A DNA stretch of 64,000 nt from Candidatus Gastranaerophilales bacterium (GCA_928722015.1 CAKMWI010000007.1:310001-374000), one strand, 5' to 3'. Counted from the first letter of the stretch, positions 34,304 through 43,581 are shown. A program made the numbers and translations. Notes: generated by a model not told the origin, from the letters alone.

Positions 34304-35138
34304 AGTAATCAATATTTTTTAATGCATGGAATATTTTATCTGTAATTTGTTGAATATATTCCTGGCTAACAAGTCCATTAATAACAGCATCTGATATTTG
34401 GTATGTTGGGCGGATATATTCTTGAGCCGTTTTGTTAACATCTGCAAATTGCATATCTGCTGCATTTCCTGTTTTCCCTCTTTGAGCGGCTCTTCTATAC
34501 CATCTGTCTTTTATAACTTCCAGCGGAGTAAATACATAAACTTTTACATCCATAATGTCTCTTACATTTTCGTTTAGAACATATAGACCTTCTGTTAAAA
34601 TAACTTTTGCCGGAGTTTTTTCATCTCCATTCGGGTCAGATTCACAAGTTACAAAATTGTATTTTGGTGATTTTATTGTTAATCCTTCTTTTAGAGCTAC
34701 AAGATGTGATTTCATAAGGTCTAAGTCTATAGCATCAGGAGTGTCAAAGCTGAATCCTGTTTTAAATAATTCTTCATAGCTGCCAGCTTCTCTAAGCTCT
34801 TTAGATGTATCTTTGTAATAATCATCACATCTGATAACAGTATAAATACCTTGAGTTTTATCTTTCACGCAAGCTTTTATTGTGTTATCAACAAAAACTG
34901 TTTTCCCTGAAGCACTTTCACCTGTTATTCCGATTAGAAAAGTTTTTTTCTTTTCTTGAACAACTTTTCTTGCTATATTCATAATTAAATTATCTGAAAT
35001 TTTTAGAAATAAAGGTTGTTCTTCTTTTTTATCTTCTTCTAAGATTTTTTTTAGCGCATCAACAATATTTGATATAATTTCCATATCTCTGCGGCTTGAA
35101 TAAAAATCATAGTTAGTTAACTCAAAATCCTTAAGCAT
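34302..35138 (-). CDS. Uridine kinase-like P-loop protein
   Basis: 278 aa. Walker A GITGESASGKT (about 69-79), RCDDYYKDTS (about 104), FDTPDAIDLDLM (about 130-141) and LTEGLYVL (about 183-190) follow the uridine kinase / phosphoribulokinase family. There is an extra N-terminal helical extension (1-65). Expected to phosphorylate a small nucleoside or sugar; exact substrate uncertain. GGGGAAG ribosome site. Monocistronic. Confidence 0.82.
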   Translation of the reverse strand: MLKDFELTNYDFYSSRRDMEIISNIVDALKKILEEDKKEEQPLFLKISDNLIMNIARKVVQEKKKTFLIGITGESASGKTVFVDNTIKACVKDKTQGIYTVIRCDDYYKDTSKELREAGSYEELFKTGFSFDTPDAIDLDLMKSHLVALKEGLTIKSPKYNFVTCESDPNGDEKTPAKVILTEGLYVLNENVRDIMDVKVYVFTPLEVIKDRWYRRAAQRGKTGNAADMQFADVNKTAQEYIRPTYQISDAVINGLVSQEYIQQITDKIFHALKNIDY

Positions 35139-35295
35139 TTAATACTTCCCCTTTGCAAACATGTTAATATTTTACTTTAAAATATTTTAAACCTCCACTA
35201 AAGATGAAATTTTGTAACAAAAATTTTATTGTAATTTAAAGTTTTTATTTAAATTGCCGATTATTATACTGTTGAGATAAATAGGAGTATAATTT

Positions 35296-35469
35296 ATGTA
35301 CCAGGATGAAATTTTTGAGAGTGCATTAAAAGATTCAAAAGAAGAAAATTTAAAGGCATTAAAAAGTGAAGTCAAAACAGTTGAGAGTGTTATCGAAAAA
35401 TTGTTAACTCAACTTTTAGAATGTACATCATCTGTTTCCGAACGAGATTTCCATGTTTGTGGTGTATAA
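35296..35469 (+). CDS. Small acidic coiled-coil protein, 57 aa
   Basis: ATG 35296 with AGGAG 8 nt upstream, open to TAA 35467-35469. Translation MYQDEIFESALKDSKEENL ... ends RDFHVCGV. Heptad-like helix in the middle (LKALKSEVKTVESVIEKLLTQLL). A terminator follows at 35481. No family recognised. Convergent with the glycine-zipper cluster. Confidence 0.6.
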   Translation: MYQDEIFESALKDSKEENLKALKSEVKTVESVIEKLLTQLLECTSSVSERDFHVCGV

Positions 35470-35480
35470 AAAGTTATAAA

Positions 35481-35510
35481 AGAGCAAATATTTAATATTT
35501 GCTCTTTTTA
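35481..35510. terminator. Bidirectional terminator
   Basis: AGAGCAAATATT (35481-35492) and AATATTTGCTCT (35494-35505), perfect 12-bp repeat with minimal loop, T-run after and A-run before. Confidence 0.85.
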
Positions 35511-35532
35511 AATTATATTTCTTTACTGATTA

Positions 35533-37017
35533 TTATAATGTATATTGAAATGTATTTCCTTGATTAGTTGTAGGATATATTGTCGGAGTTGTTCCGAACA
35601 TTTTTGTGAAGTACATATCATTTGTATAAGGATTTGTATATTGATTGCTTGCGTACAAATTTGGATACATTGAGTTAAGGAACATATTGTTAAATGGGTT
35701 TAAATACATAGAGTATCCTGGAACTGATGTTTGCTGTTGTGTTGTCGTATTTGAAACAGATGATTCCTCAGGTTCTTTTTCTGATGTCTTATCATTTGTT
35801 GCAAGTTCTGTTGTTTGATTAGTTTCTGTGTTAACTTGAGTTGCAGTTGGAGTTTGCGAAGTTGTTTGAGTTGCTGCTGTTGCCTCTGTTGCTGCTTTTA
35901 CTTCTTCTTCCAAATTGATTTTACAACCAAGAAGTTGTTCTAATGCTTCTTTTGCCTTTAAGTCATTTTCGTCTAATTGACCGGTTTTAGCTTTTTCAAC
36001 AAGTTGTTCGTAAGATGTTAATGCTAATTCATCCATTGTTTCCGGGGATGTTTTTGCACTGCGAGCAATTTGGTTGGCTGCTTTTTTCTCTGCTAATTCT
36101 ACTTCGCTTGGACCAACTATTTTGTCAGCGGCTTTGCTAGCTAAGAAACTTCCAACAAAACCTCCGATGAGACCAATTGCTCCACCTACAACTGTACCTA
36201 TAGGGCCGCCGATACAAGTTCCGATAAGAGCTCCTGCTTTTGCGCCCAGAGCAGAACCCGCAGCCCAGCCTGCAACTTCGCATCCTGTTTTTACTGCAGT
36301 TTTTCCAAGCTGTTTAAATCCTTTTTCTGTGCTTAGCCCAAACGCAGGAACAACATCGCATAAAACTCCTATGCCAAGTGAAATAGCTGCAAATCCTGCA
36401 TTCCCTTTAACACCCTTTAAAAGACCTCTGAATTTGCCGGATTTAGCAGCAAGTTCTTTTGTTGCTTTTGAAAGTTTTGTTATTCCCGTTGCATTTTTGA
36501 TAGATCTTAAGGTACTTCCTTTTGCCATTTGAGAAGCTACTTTTGCGTTATATTTATTTAGATTTTCGATTGCTTTTAACTTATCAACATCTTTCAATGC
36601 TGCAGTATAATTTTTACCTGACTTTAATGCATTATCAATATATGATTTAAGTTTTGCATATTCAGGTTTTTTTGCTAATTTTTGGGACAAGGCTTCAAGT
36701 TCTGCTTTACTTGTATACTCTCCTGCGCCAGCCCATTTATTTCTTATCGTACTAAAACGGCTACTTGGTGCATATTTTTTAGTTGAATTGACTATATTTT
36801 TTTGTGTTTGTGCATTTTGTGCTAATTTTTTAAAACCGCCTTTGAGATCTTTTCGGTTTTGCCATGTCCAGATACCTCCGGAAATGCCACCCATCATGGC
36901 TGCACCTGAAACTATTCCTGAAGGTTCTTCTTGTTGGTTTATTGAAGCACCAATAACATACTTGGATAAATCATTTACAGCTCGATTTTGATTAATAGAT
37001 AAACTGCTAAAACTCAT
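35533..37017 (-). CDS. Glycine-zipper protein with N/Y/M-rich tail
   Basis: 494 aa, no family recognised. Helical basic N-terminal half; a long Gly/Ala-rich membrane-prone region at about 210-300 (GWAAGSALGAKAGALIGTCIGGPIGTVVGGAIGLIGGFVGSF, glycine zipper); a Thr/Gln/Glu-rich linker (375-435); and a tail of NPF/NPY/SMYP repeats (440-494). No N-terminal signal peptide, yet the hydrophobic region resembles pore-forming or secreted effector helices. GGGGAAA ribosome site. Paralogous in plan to the next gene (37163-37936). Confidence 0.65.
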   Translation of the reverse strand: MSFSSLSINQNRAVNDLSKYVIGASINQQEEPSGIVSGAAMMGGISGGIWTWQNRKDLKGGFKKLAQNAQTQKNIVNSTKKYAPSSRFSTIRNKWAGAGEYTSKAELEALSQKLAKKPEYAKLKSYIDNALKSGKNYTAALKDVDKLKAIENLNKYNAKVASQMAKGSTLRSIKNATGITKLSKATKELAAKSGKFRGLLKGVKGNAGFAAISLGIGVLCDVVPAFGLSTEKGFKQLGKTAVKTGCEVAGWAAGSALGAKAGALIGTCIGGPIGTVVGGAIGLIGGFVGSFLASKAADKIVGPSEVELAEKKAANQIARSAKTSPETMDELALTSYEQLVEKAKTGQLDENDLKAKEALEQLLGCKINLEEEVKAATEATAATQTTSQTPTATQVNTETNQTTELATNDKTSEKEPEESSVSNTTTQQQTSVPGYSMYLNPFNNMFLNSMYPNLYASNQYTNPYTNDMYFTKMFGTTPTIYPTTNQGNTFQYTL

Positions 37018-37106
37018 TTCGTTTCCCCGTTATTTTCCCCTATATTTAATTAAAGTTTTTTTCTTTTTATAAATTGCTTTATTGTTAAGGTTTGTAAATT
37101 TAAAGA

Positions 37107-37134
37107 AGCGGGCACACATACATGTGTGCCCGCT
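37107..37134. repeat. Perfect 13-bp inverted repeat between glycine-zipper genes
   Basis: AGCGGGCACACAT (37107-37119) and ATGTGTGCCCGCT (37122-37134). GC-rich against an AT-rich background. On the minus strand it is followed by TTCTTTAAATTT, so it probably terminates the 37163 gene. Confidence 0.7.
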
Positions 37135-37162
37135 GTATATTATTATTATGAAATGTGGGGTA

Positions 37163-37936
37163 TTATGCTATAGTATTGAAGTTTAAGTTGTTCATCATTA
37201 TATCATCTGCATAAGGATTCATGTAATCATTATATCCATACATTGGATTTGTCATTGACGGCATTTCATAAGGGTTTCCTGTAAAGGCTGGTTGTTGGAT
37301 TTGTTGTTGGTTCATAGCTGCTTCTTGTTCTTTTGCAAGCATTTCTTCTTTTTTCTCTGTATAACTTTTCCCTACGACTTTGCTTGTTAACCACTCACCT
37401 GCAATCCACCCTAGGAATGTTCCGATACCAGGGCAAATTGCTGAGCCAATAGCTGCACCTGCGGCTCCTCCGGCTAATCGTGTTCCTGCTTTTGCCACTT
37501 CTGTAATACCTTGACCTATTCCTTGTTCTTTTGTTGCACTCCAGATATTTGGTAATTCAAATAAAATTGTTGAAGCTGCAGCTATAAATGGCATATTCTT
37601 ACCAAGCCCTTTGAATGTACCTTTTATACCGCCCCAAATAGAACTTTTTCCGGCTGCTTTTGCAGAAGTAAATCCTTCTTTTGCTAATTTTGGAATTTCG
37701 CCAAGATTGGATGTAATTCGTTTAAAGAAGCCTCCAAGTTTTTCTTTTTCTTTTATATCTTTTTCTAATGCTAGAAATCCTTTTTCTGCTTTTGTAAATA
37801 AAGACCCTTTTGTTTCGCGCATTGCTTTCCCTGCAACTTCTGCACCGTTACCTAAAATACTTTCAGGTAATACTCTTGCAATTCTTCGTATGTTGCCACG
37901 TTGAAATAATTTTGGAATGATTGCTGATATACCCAT
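37163..37936 (-). CDS. Glycine-zipper protein with N/Y/M-rich tail (paralogue)
   Basis: 257 aa. Basic N-terminal half; FIAAASTILFELPNIWSATKEQGIGQGITEVAKAGTRLAGG then GAAGAAIGSAICPGIGTFLGWIAGEWLTSKVVGKS (about 125-195), the same arrangement as residues 210-300 of the neighbour; tail rich in Asn/Met/Tyr (NPYEMPSMTNPMYGYNDYMNPY). No signal peptide. TAAGG/AAGGTGG ribosome site. Function unknown; membrane insertion is likely. Confidence 0.65.
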   Translation of the reverse strand: MGISAIIPKLFQRGNIRRIARVLPESILGNGAEVAGKAMRETKGSLFTKAEKGFLALEKDIKEKEKLGGFFKRITSNLGEIPKLAKEGFTSAKAAGKSSIWGGIKGTFKGLGKNMPFIAAASTILFELPNIWSATKEQGIGQGITEVAKAGTRLAGGAAGAAIGSAICPGIGTFLGWIAGEWLTSKVVGKSYTEKKEEMLAKEQEAAMNQQQIQQPAFTGNPYEMPSMTNPMYGYNDYMNPYADDIMMNNLNFNTIA

Positions 37937-38082
37937 AACCTTACCACCTTTTTAAATAATAATTTTCCTAACCTACATATTTATAAAAAAAAATACCCTT
38001 TGGAAATTGATTAATTTTTAAGTTTTGTTAATAAATTTTAATGTAGGATATTACTGTCGAATAAATATCTGTATTCTTTTAG

Positions 38083-38110
38083 CAAAAAAAATACCACTTT
38101 AAATAAGTGG
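38083..38110 (-). terminator. Terminator of the 38163 gene
   Basis: On the minus strand CCACTT (38105-38110), 5-nt loop, AAGTGG (38094-38099), then TATTTTTTTT. Confidence 0.8.
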
Positions 38111-38162
38111 CAAGGAAAAGTTACGAAAATTAATGTGTAGGGGAAATATAAAATAATTTATT

Positions 38163-39632
38163 TTATGCGTTAAATATACTAAATGATTTTTCAACGTTTT
38201 TGCTGATAACTTTAGCAACTGCATCATATTCTGTTTGCAGTGCAGAATGTTCAGCTTCCAATTTATTAAGTTGCATATCAAATTGTTTTTCTTGATGTTC
38301 AATTTTATCCATGCTGTTTGTGTATTCTTGTTCTGCAATTGCGATTGCTGACTTGTCTTCTTTTTCTGTTATAGATTCATCATCATCTAAGGAAGTTCCA
38401 ATAAATGATTTATCAGTTGCAGAGTAATAAGATAGTACAAGGTTTCCTGCTTTTATTTGGCGAACAAACCATTCTGAATCTTTAAATTTTGTTTCGTCAG
38501 GTGTAGTAGTATAACCGCATTGTCTCATCTCGTTAAATATGTTTTTATAATAATTTACCAGTTCTGCGTCATACTTCAATTTATCTGATGTATGAGAATT
38601 AGAGTTGTTGTAATATGCTTCTGTTAGAGCAACAGCATAGTCATATAATTCTCTTTGAGCAGTTGTTGTTCCTTCAAAGTTCAAAGCTTTTGGAGTATCT
38701 GTAACTGTGTAAATTATTCCGCTTTCTGATTTGTATTCATTGGTATTAGCGTCTACTAATGTTAAATATTCTTTTTCATTTTCGCTCAGAATTGCATTTC
38801 CGTCAGGTCCTTGGCTTGCATATAATACATCTGTTTCAACCTGATCTCCGTCAGCATTTGTGTATGTGAATTTGTTTGTTTCGGTATTATAGGTTACATC
38901 TAACAGTTGGGTATAATTGTCAGTTCCTTCTTGTTCAGGTGTTTGATAAAATACTCCGGTTTGAAGTTCTCCATTTTCATCAGTGTATTGTCTTGCTTCT
39001 AGAGTATATCTGTTTGTATAATATCCTGCACTATCTTTGAAAAGGTTTAGTGTTCTTGAACCATCTGCAGTTGCTGCGTATGCGGAATTGTATGTTACAT
39101 ATCCGTCAAACGGTTCATCGCTGAATGCTTTATAACCAAAACCTAAAATATGTTGACTATCTACATCATCAATACTTTTTCCAACTGATACTAAATATTT
39201 ATCCCAAGCATCGTGGATTGCATTTTCTGAAGGTGTGTGTTCAGAAACATCTATGTTTGATTGTGTATAACCTAAGTCTCTTAAAAATCTATTAAAGTCC
39301 CCGTTATTGTTTTCATAAGCTTTAGCAACTTCTGATGTTACAAGAACTTTTCCTTTATTATCTTTTACAAGGTATTGTTTCCCGTTTGCAACGCTATTGC
39401 AGCCTGTTAGTTGATTGTATGTAATATCTGCATAACAAGCTTCAGAACCGTTGTAACCGGTTAGAATTTGGAATTTAGTTTGGTTAAGAGCATCTAAGTA
39501 CTTGTCATTAATTTGTTCAGAATTTTCTGCAAGGCGTTGTTTTGAATATGCAATAGACTGTTGTTCAAATTCATTATTTGATAGTCTGGCAGTCATACAT
39601 AATAATTTACCTTGTGAAGCGGCAAGTCCCAT
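38163..39632 (-). CDS. Hypothetical protein with helical ends, axial-protein-like
   Basis: 489 aa. N-terminal helix MGLAASQGKLLCMTARLSNNEFEQQ (Ser/Leu-rich, no signal peptide), long beta/Thr/Asn-rich middle (about 60-400), C-terminal coiled coil (430-489) with IEHQEKQFDMQLNKLEAEHSAL and EYDAVAKVISKNVEKSF. Helical termini around a variable middle and the A-K-V-I-S string near the end resemble flagellar or secretion axial proteins (hook-associated), but no flagellar gene is nearby. The homology claim is an inference. Weak ribosome site (AAAGGAA 12 nt upstream). Own terminator. Confidence 0.6.
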   Translation of the reverse strand: MGLAASQGKLLCMTARLSNNEFEQQSIAYSKQRLAENSEQINDKYLDALNQTKFQILTGYNGSEACYADITYNQLTGCNSVANGKQYLVKDNKGKVLVTSEVAKAYENNNGDFNRFLRDLGYTQSNIDVSEHTPSENAIHDAWDKYLVSVGKSIDDVDSQHILGFGYKAFSDEPFDGYVTYNSAYAATADGSRTLNLFKDSAGYYTNRYTLEARQYTDENGELQTGVFYQTPEQEGTDNYTQLLDVTYNTETNKFTYTNADGDQVETDVLYASQGPDGNAILSENEKEYLTLVDANTNEYKSESGIIYTVTDTPKALNFEGTTTAQRELYDYAVALTEAYYNNSNSHTSDKLKYDAELVNYYKNIFNEMRQCGYTTTPDETKFKDSEWFVRQIKAGNLVLSYYSATDKSFIGTSLDDDESITEKEDKSAIAIAEQEYTNSMDKIEHQEKQFDMQLNKLEAEHSALQTEYDAVAKVISKNVEKSFSIFNA

Positions 39633-39739
39633 TACTTTAAACTATTCCTTTCAATAATTTTCGTATCTATATTTTTATTTACGGTTTATTGTTTGGAAAA
39701 CTTTAAAATATTTTAGAGGAATGTTACATATTTGTAACA

Positions 39740-41611
39740 TTAAGAAGCTTCAATATTTTTTTCAGCAAAATATAATCTAAAGAAAAAACAGGCAACATGT
39801 TGTATTGAATCTACTCTTACCCATTGTCTTGTAGCTTTAAACCTGATGGATTTTTCTGATTTATCAGGATTGAGGTGAGCATAGTTATTTTTATCTGAGT
39901 TGTATAGTAGCATTTGGGACTTTGCTGTCTTTTGGCAGGCAAGTAAAAGTCTTTTGCTAAGTTCAGTCATATTTAATTTCTTTGCAAGATAATATGCCGC
40001 AATAAGACCTTCTGAGCGCGCACCATCCGGATAAAAGTGATCTCCGTATTCGTAATAATAACCACCTTCGAAATCAATATATGGTGAATCATCTTTTTGG
40101 TAGGTTTTTTTCATCATTGTTTCGGCATCATTAAAGACAAAATTTATGTAATTGTCTTTTTGAAATTCAGGATTGTTTACCCATTCTTCAATTGCTTGCA
40201 TAAGCCAACTGTCAGAAGGCAGCGCTGTAAATAAATCTGCATAAATTTTAGGCCTTTCATCAACTATCCAATCCAGTGCGAGTTTACTTTTTTCTAGAAC
40301 TTTTTGTTTTAACTCATCATCGTCATTGAAATAGTTTGCAAATAATGCTAATCCAAGTAGCGCTTCTCCCGGATAATAAAAGGAAAAAGTCTCTCGTCGT
40401 TCTTCATCAGTCATATCAATTAATTCTGCTCCGTTTTGCACTTTCGGATTTATAAAATATCCGAGCATTTCTCCGGTTTTATATATTCTTGATAGTATAT
40501 GACGGGTGTATTTTTTTATATATTCATCGTAAATTTTGTCTCCGGTTTCATTTCTGTACTTCATCATTGCGATAAGAATCATTCCGACTCCGCCCAGTTT
40601 TGCCTTGTTATTATAAAAAACATAGGCGCAATCTTCATCATTAATTTTATGTTCTTTAGTTATAGTTGTTATAAAATCAATCCCTTTTTTTGCTGCGTCA
40701 AGATATTTTTTATCTTTTGTCAGTTGGTATGCTCTTATCAAAGTTATTATGCCCCCGCAGTGTCTCAAATCATTATAGTATAGGTTATCTTCAGGTGCAT
40801 TAGGATGTTCGTGGTCTTTATAATTATCATCTTTGCAATCATAGTAGTATAAAAATCTACCATCTTCGTTCATGTTTTCAAGAATCCATTCAGAACCGTT
40901 CAATGCTTGTTTTTTGATTTCCTCGCTGTCATATTCATACAATACGTTTCCTCTATATAGCGGCAGGATATCATTTTTGTATGTAACAAAGGCTCGGCTT
41001 TTTATTATGTAGCAATCATAAGGACTTTGTTTGAGGAGGGCTATTCTTTCAGAAATTTTATTTGTTATATTTTTTATGTATGTTTTTCTGATAATAGTGT
41101 TAAGTGCAGATTTTAAATCCATCTGACTTTGTGTCCAGGCATCTGAAGGCATATAAATATATGGTGTATTATCAATTATCAGTTTGATGCCAGTTACTCC
41201 CGGTTCAAATCTTGTTGGTACAAAAGAAAATGATTTTATGTTTTCTATTTTTGTTGGTGTCTGATTTGTTATATATTCAATCATAATTCTGCATTTATCT
41301 TCATTCCAGACTTCAAAATCCGCAAAAGTAGGATAATTTTTTAATTTTTCGATATTTCTGTTAATTGTATCTGCAATTGTTTTTCTGCAAGAGCCCCAGC
41401 GGATAGGTTTTAAACCTTTTTGGAAAAGGGTTATGTAAGTAAATGTTATATCTCTGTCATAATCAAATATTCCACTTAAATTTAAGTCGTTAATATTTAC
41501 CGGAAATTTAGAAGTTAAAGCACCTCTTATTCTCGATAGTAATTCTTTCATTTGTGAAAAATCTTGTTTATAGAATTCTCGTTCCTTATTATTTGTAATT
41601 TCAAAATTCAT
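39740..41611 (-). CDS. AMMECR1-like / alpha-alpha toroid two-domain protein
   Basis: 623 aa from MNFEITNNKE (ATG 41611, with AAGGA upstream; a longer frame to 41650 lacks a ribosome site). N-terminal 200 residues resemble AMMECR1 domains (TYITLFQKGLKPIRWGSCRKTIADT). Residues about 225-620 form helical hairpins with the pattern GVGMILIAMMKYRNETGDKIYDEY, FYYPGEALLGLALFANYF, EGLIAAYYLAKKL, typical of (alpha/alpha)6 toroid enzymes (epimerase / glycosidase / thioredoxin-linked families). No signal peptide. Reaction cannot be assigned. Confidence 0.65.
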   Translation of the reverse strand: MNFEITNNKEREFYKQDFSQMKELLSRIRGALTSKFPVNINDLNLSGIFDYDRDITFTYITLFQKGLKPIRWGSCRKTIADTINRNIEKLKNYPTFADFEVWNEDKCRIMIEYITNQTPTKIENIKSFSFVPTRFEPGVTGIKLIIDNTPYIYMPSDAWTQSQMDLKSALNTIIRKTYIKNITNKISERIALLKQSPYDCYIIKSRAFVTYKNDILPLYRGNVLYEYDSEEIKKQALNGSEWILENMNEDGRFLYYYDCKDDNYKDHEHPNAPEDNLYYNDLRHCGGIITLIRAYQLTKDKKYLDAAKKGIDFITTITKEHKINDEDCAYVFYNNKAKLGGVGMILIAMMKYRNETGDKIYDEYIKKYTRHILSRIYKTGEMLGYFINPKVQNGAELIDMTDEERRETFSFYYPGEALLGLALFANYFNDDDELKQKVLEKSKLALDWIVDERPKIYADLFTALPSDSWLMQAIEEWVNNPEFQKDNYINFVFNDAETMMKKTYQKDDSPYIDFEGGYYYEYGDHFYPDGARSEGLIAAYYLAKKLNMTELSKRLLLACQKTAKSQMLLYNSDKNNYAHLNPDKSEKSIRFKATRQWVRVDSIQHVACFFFRLYFAEKNIEAS

Positions 41612-41806
41612 AATTTTAAATCCTTGTATAAATAATAAATATTTTATCATTTATTTTTTATATGCCAGCCCTCTTTTTAGTTGATTTATTTATGTTTTGG
41701 CTGTTTGTGAAGTTGATAAATATAAATTTAGATTAAAATATTAAAAAACGTTACAATTTTGCTTGATAAAATACAATATGCTAATTTATTAAAGAGAGGA
41801 TAGACT

Positions 41807-42682
41807 ATGAAAAATATTGTTATTTATACAGATAAAAATTCTTCAAGTATTGCAGAAGTGGTTTCTTCTATTGAAGATTCCAATGTAAGATTAGAAAATG
41901 CTGCAAATTTAAAAGATTATGAAACTTTGAATCCCGGAGTTATTATAATTGAAAGTGTACCTAATATAAAAGATATTTTAATGGTTACAAAGTTCAAGTT
42001 CCCGATTCTTTTTATTGGTGAGACTTTTAAAGGGTGTACAGTGAGAGCTGTAGCGTTTGATTATATTAAGACGCCTGTAGATAATCAGGAATTATTGGTT
42101 CGTGTAAAAAATATGCTCAAAATCAGAGATTTGAGAGATAAGTTAAGAACACTGTCTACTACTGATGAACTCACAGGGCTGCATAACAGAAAGTATTTAT
42201 TAGAACGTATGGATCAGGAAATTTCTCGTTCTAAGCGATATGGTAATGCTTTATCAGTATTATTATTTGATTTAGATTTCTTCAAAGTTGTAAATGATAT
42301 TTACGGTTATGAATGGGGAGATGTGTTATTAAAATCAATTGCTGACAAATTAAAAGGTCTAATTAGAAAGGAAGATATTTTAACTCGTTACGGTGATGAA
42401 GAGTTTATTGTTGTTCTTCCTAATACTTCAGAGGATAATGCATTCTTGTTTGCTGAAAGATTCCGTAAAGATATTGAAAAAATGGAATTCATTCCTGCAG
42501 GAGAGGAAGAACGCCATCCTATTACTATATCTGGAGGAATTTCTACATTCCCATGCATTCCTGATACTGAAGAAGATGCGAATACAATTATACGTTATGC
42601 TGAGCATGCTTTGTATAATGCTAAAAAACGTGGTAAAAATAAGATTGTTCAATTCTCCCATTTGAATCTTGGAGAAGGATAA
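41807..42682 (+). CDS. GGDEF protein with degenerate receiver domain
   Basis: 291 aa. Residues 1-105: receiver-like fold in which the phosphoacceptor Asp is Glu49 (VIIIES). Residues 115-285: GGDEF domain with DELTGLHNR and DLDFFKVVNDIYG, but the signature is GDEEF (196-200) instead of GGDEF, and the usual ND-x-Y-G-H has Tyr (G-Y-E-W-G-D). The I-site RxxD (187-190) is present. The family makes c-di-GMP; whether this one is active is open, and a c-di-GMP sensor role is possible. AGAGAGGAT ribosome site. Confidence 0.88.
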   Translation: MKNIVIYTDKNSSSIAEVVSSIEDSNVRLENAANLKDYETLNPGVIIIESVPNIKDILMVTKFKFPILFIGETFKGCTVRAVAFDYIKTPVDNQELLVRVKNMLKIRDLRDKLRTLSTTDELTGLHNRKYLLERMDQEISRSKRYGNALSVLLFDLDFFKVVNDIYGYEWGDVLLKSIADKLKGLIRKEDILTRYGDEEFIVVLPNTSEDNAFLFAERFRKDIEKMEFIPAGEEERHPITISGGISTFPCIPDTEEDANTIIRYAEHALYNAKKRGKNKIVQFSHLNLGEG

Positions 42683-42783
42683 TCGATTACTACATACTTA
42701 TCCTAATAACAGTTTAGTATTAAAATTTTAGGATATAAAAAAGATCCTTTCTGAACACTTACATAGTGTAAATCTGGTTAATA

Positions 42784-42815
42784 GGCGGTAACATCACTAC
42801 CGCCTTTTGTTTTTG
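42784..42815. terminator. Terminator after GGDEF gene
   Basis: GGCGGTA (42784-42790) pairs with TACCGCC (42798-42804), 7-nt loop, then TTTTGTTTTT. Confidence 0.88.
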
Positions 42816-42831
42816 ATACGAATAAAAGGCT

Positions 42832-43581
42832 TTATCTCTTATTATTTACTCCGTATCCAAACATTGCAAAGTCATATTTTATCGGATCATCCGGACAAAA
42901 TTTTTTTAAATTATTAGTTAATTCTATTACTGCTTTAAAATCATTAGCATTTCTTTGTAAAAGTCCCATTTCTCTTGATATTCTGGCAACATGAACATCT
43001 AATGGAATTAACAAATCTGAAGCAGGCATGAAGTCCCAAATCCCAAAATCCACAGGTCCTTTCCTGACCATCCAGCGTAAAAACATGCACATTCGTTTCA
43101 TTGCACCGCCCTTTCGAGGATTTGGTATCATAAAATAAAATCCCTGACCTGTATTTTTTTCACTTCTTGAATAGAAATAATCAGTAACAGGAATAAACAT
43201 GTTTTCCGCTACTCTATTTTTATACCCGTATTTAAATAATTCTTCTAATCCCCCGTCTTTGTTGTATAGCTCCTTTAGTATTGAAAATATTTGTGCAAAA
43301 TCTTCACTTTTTCCAAATCGGTAGTTAAATCTTCCGAGCAGTTCAGGTTCGAAATTTTTTATAAAATTTAATGGTTCATTTTGAGCAATATTAAATAGCT
43401 CTTCAAGTTTTTTTATAAATACATCACGCCTTCCATACGCAATTAAAGAGGCTATAAACCCTGCAAGTTCAATATCTTCTTTGTTTTTAAATCTGTTTGG
43501 AAATCTTACTGGATCATCTTTTATAAAATCTGATGTTTCGTAATTTGCAGCTAGTTTATCCAATTCGGTTTTTGTAATCAT
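42832..43581 (-). CDS. TIGR02757 / DUF2400 family protein
   Basis: 249 aa from MITKTELDKL. DPVRFPNRFKNKEDIELAGFIASLIAYGRRD, MRMCMFLRWMVRKGPVDFGIWD and LLIPLDVHVARISREMGLL are the family landmarks, suggesting a helix-hairpin-helix DNA glycosylase-like fold without a proven reaction. The in-frame start 36 codons upstream overlaps the divergent rsgA promoter and lacks homology; ATG 43581 with GATAAT 6 nt upstream is preferred. Confidence 0.85.
   Translation of the reverse strand: MITKTELDKLAANYETSDFIKDDPVRFPNRFKNKEDIELAGFIASLIAYGRRDVFIKKLEELFNIAQNEPLNFIKNFEPELLGRFNYRFGKSEDFAQIFSILKELYNKDGGLEELFKYGYKNRVAENMFIPVTDYFYSRSEKNTGQGFYFMIPNPRKGGAMKRMCMFLRWMVRKGPVDFGIWDFMPASDLLIPLDVHVARISREMGLLQRNANDFKAVIELTNNLKKFCPDDPIKYDFAMFGYGVNNKR

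Noticed and set aside
36074..36532. 152-aa Pro/Ala-rich frame antisense to the glycine-zipper gene
   Set aside because: Antisense of Gly/Ala codons gives Pro/Ala; no start signal.
38099..38338. 79-aa frame overlapping the end of the 38163 gene
   Set aside because: Same strand, different frame, runs through the terminator hairpin; a shadow.
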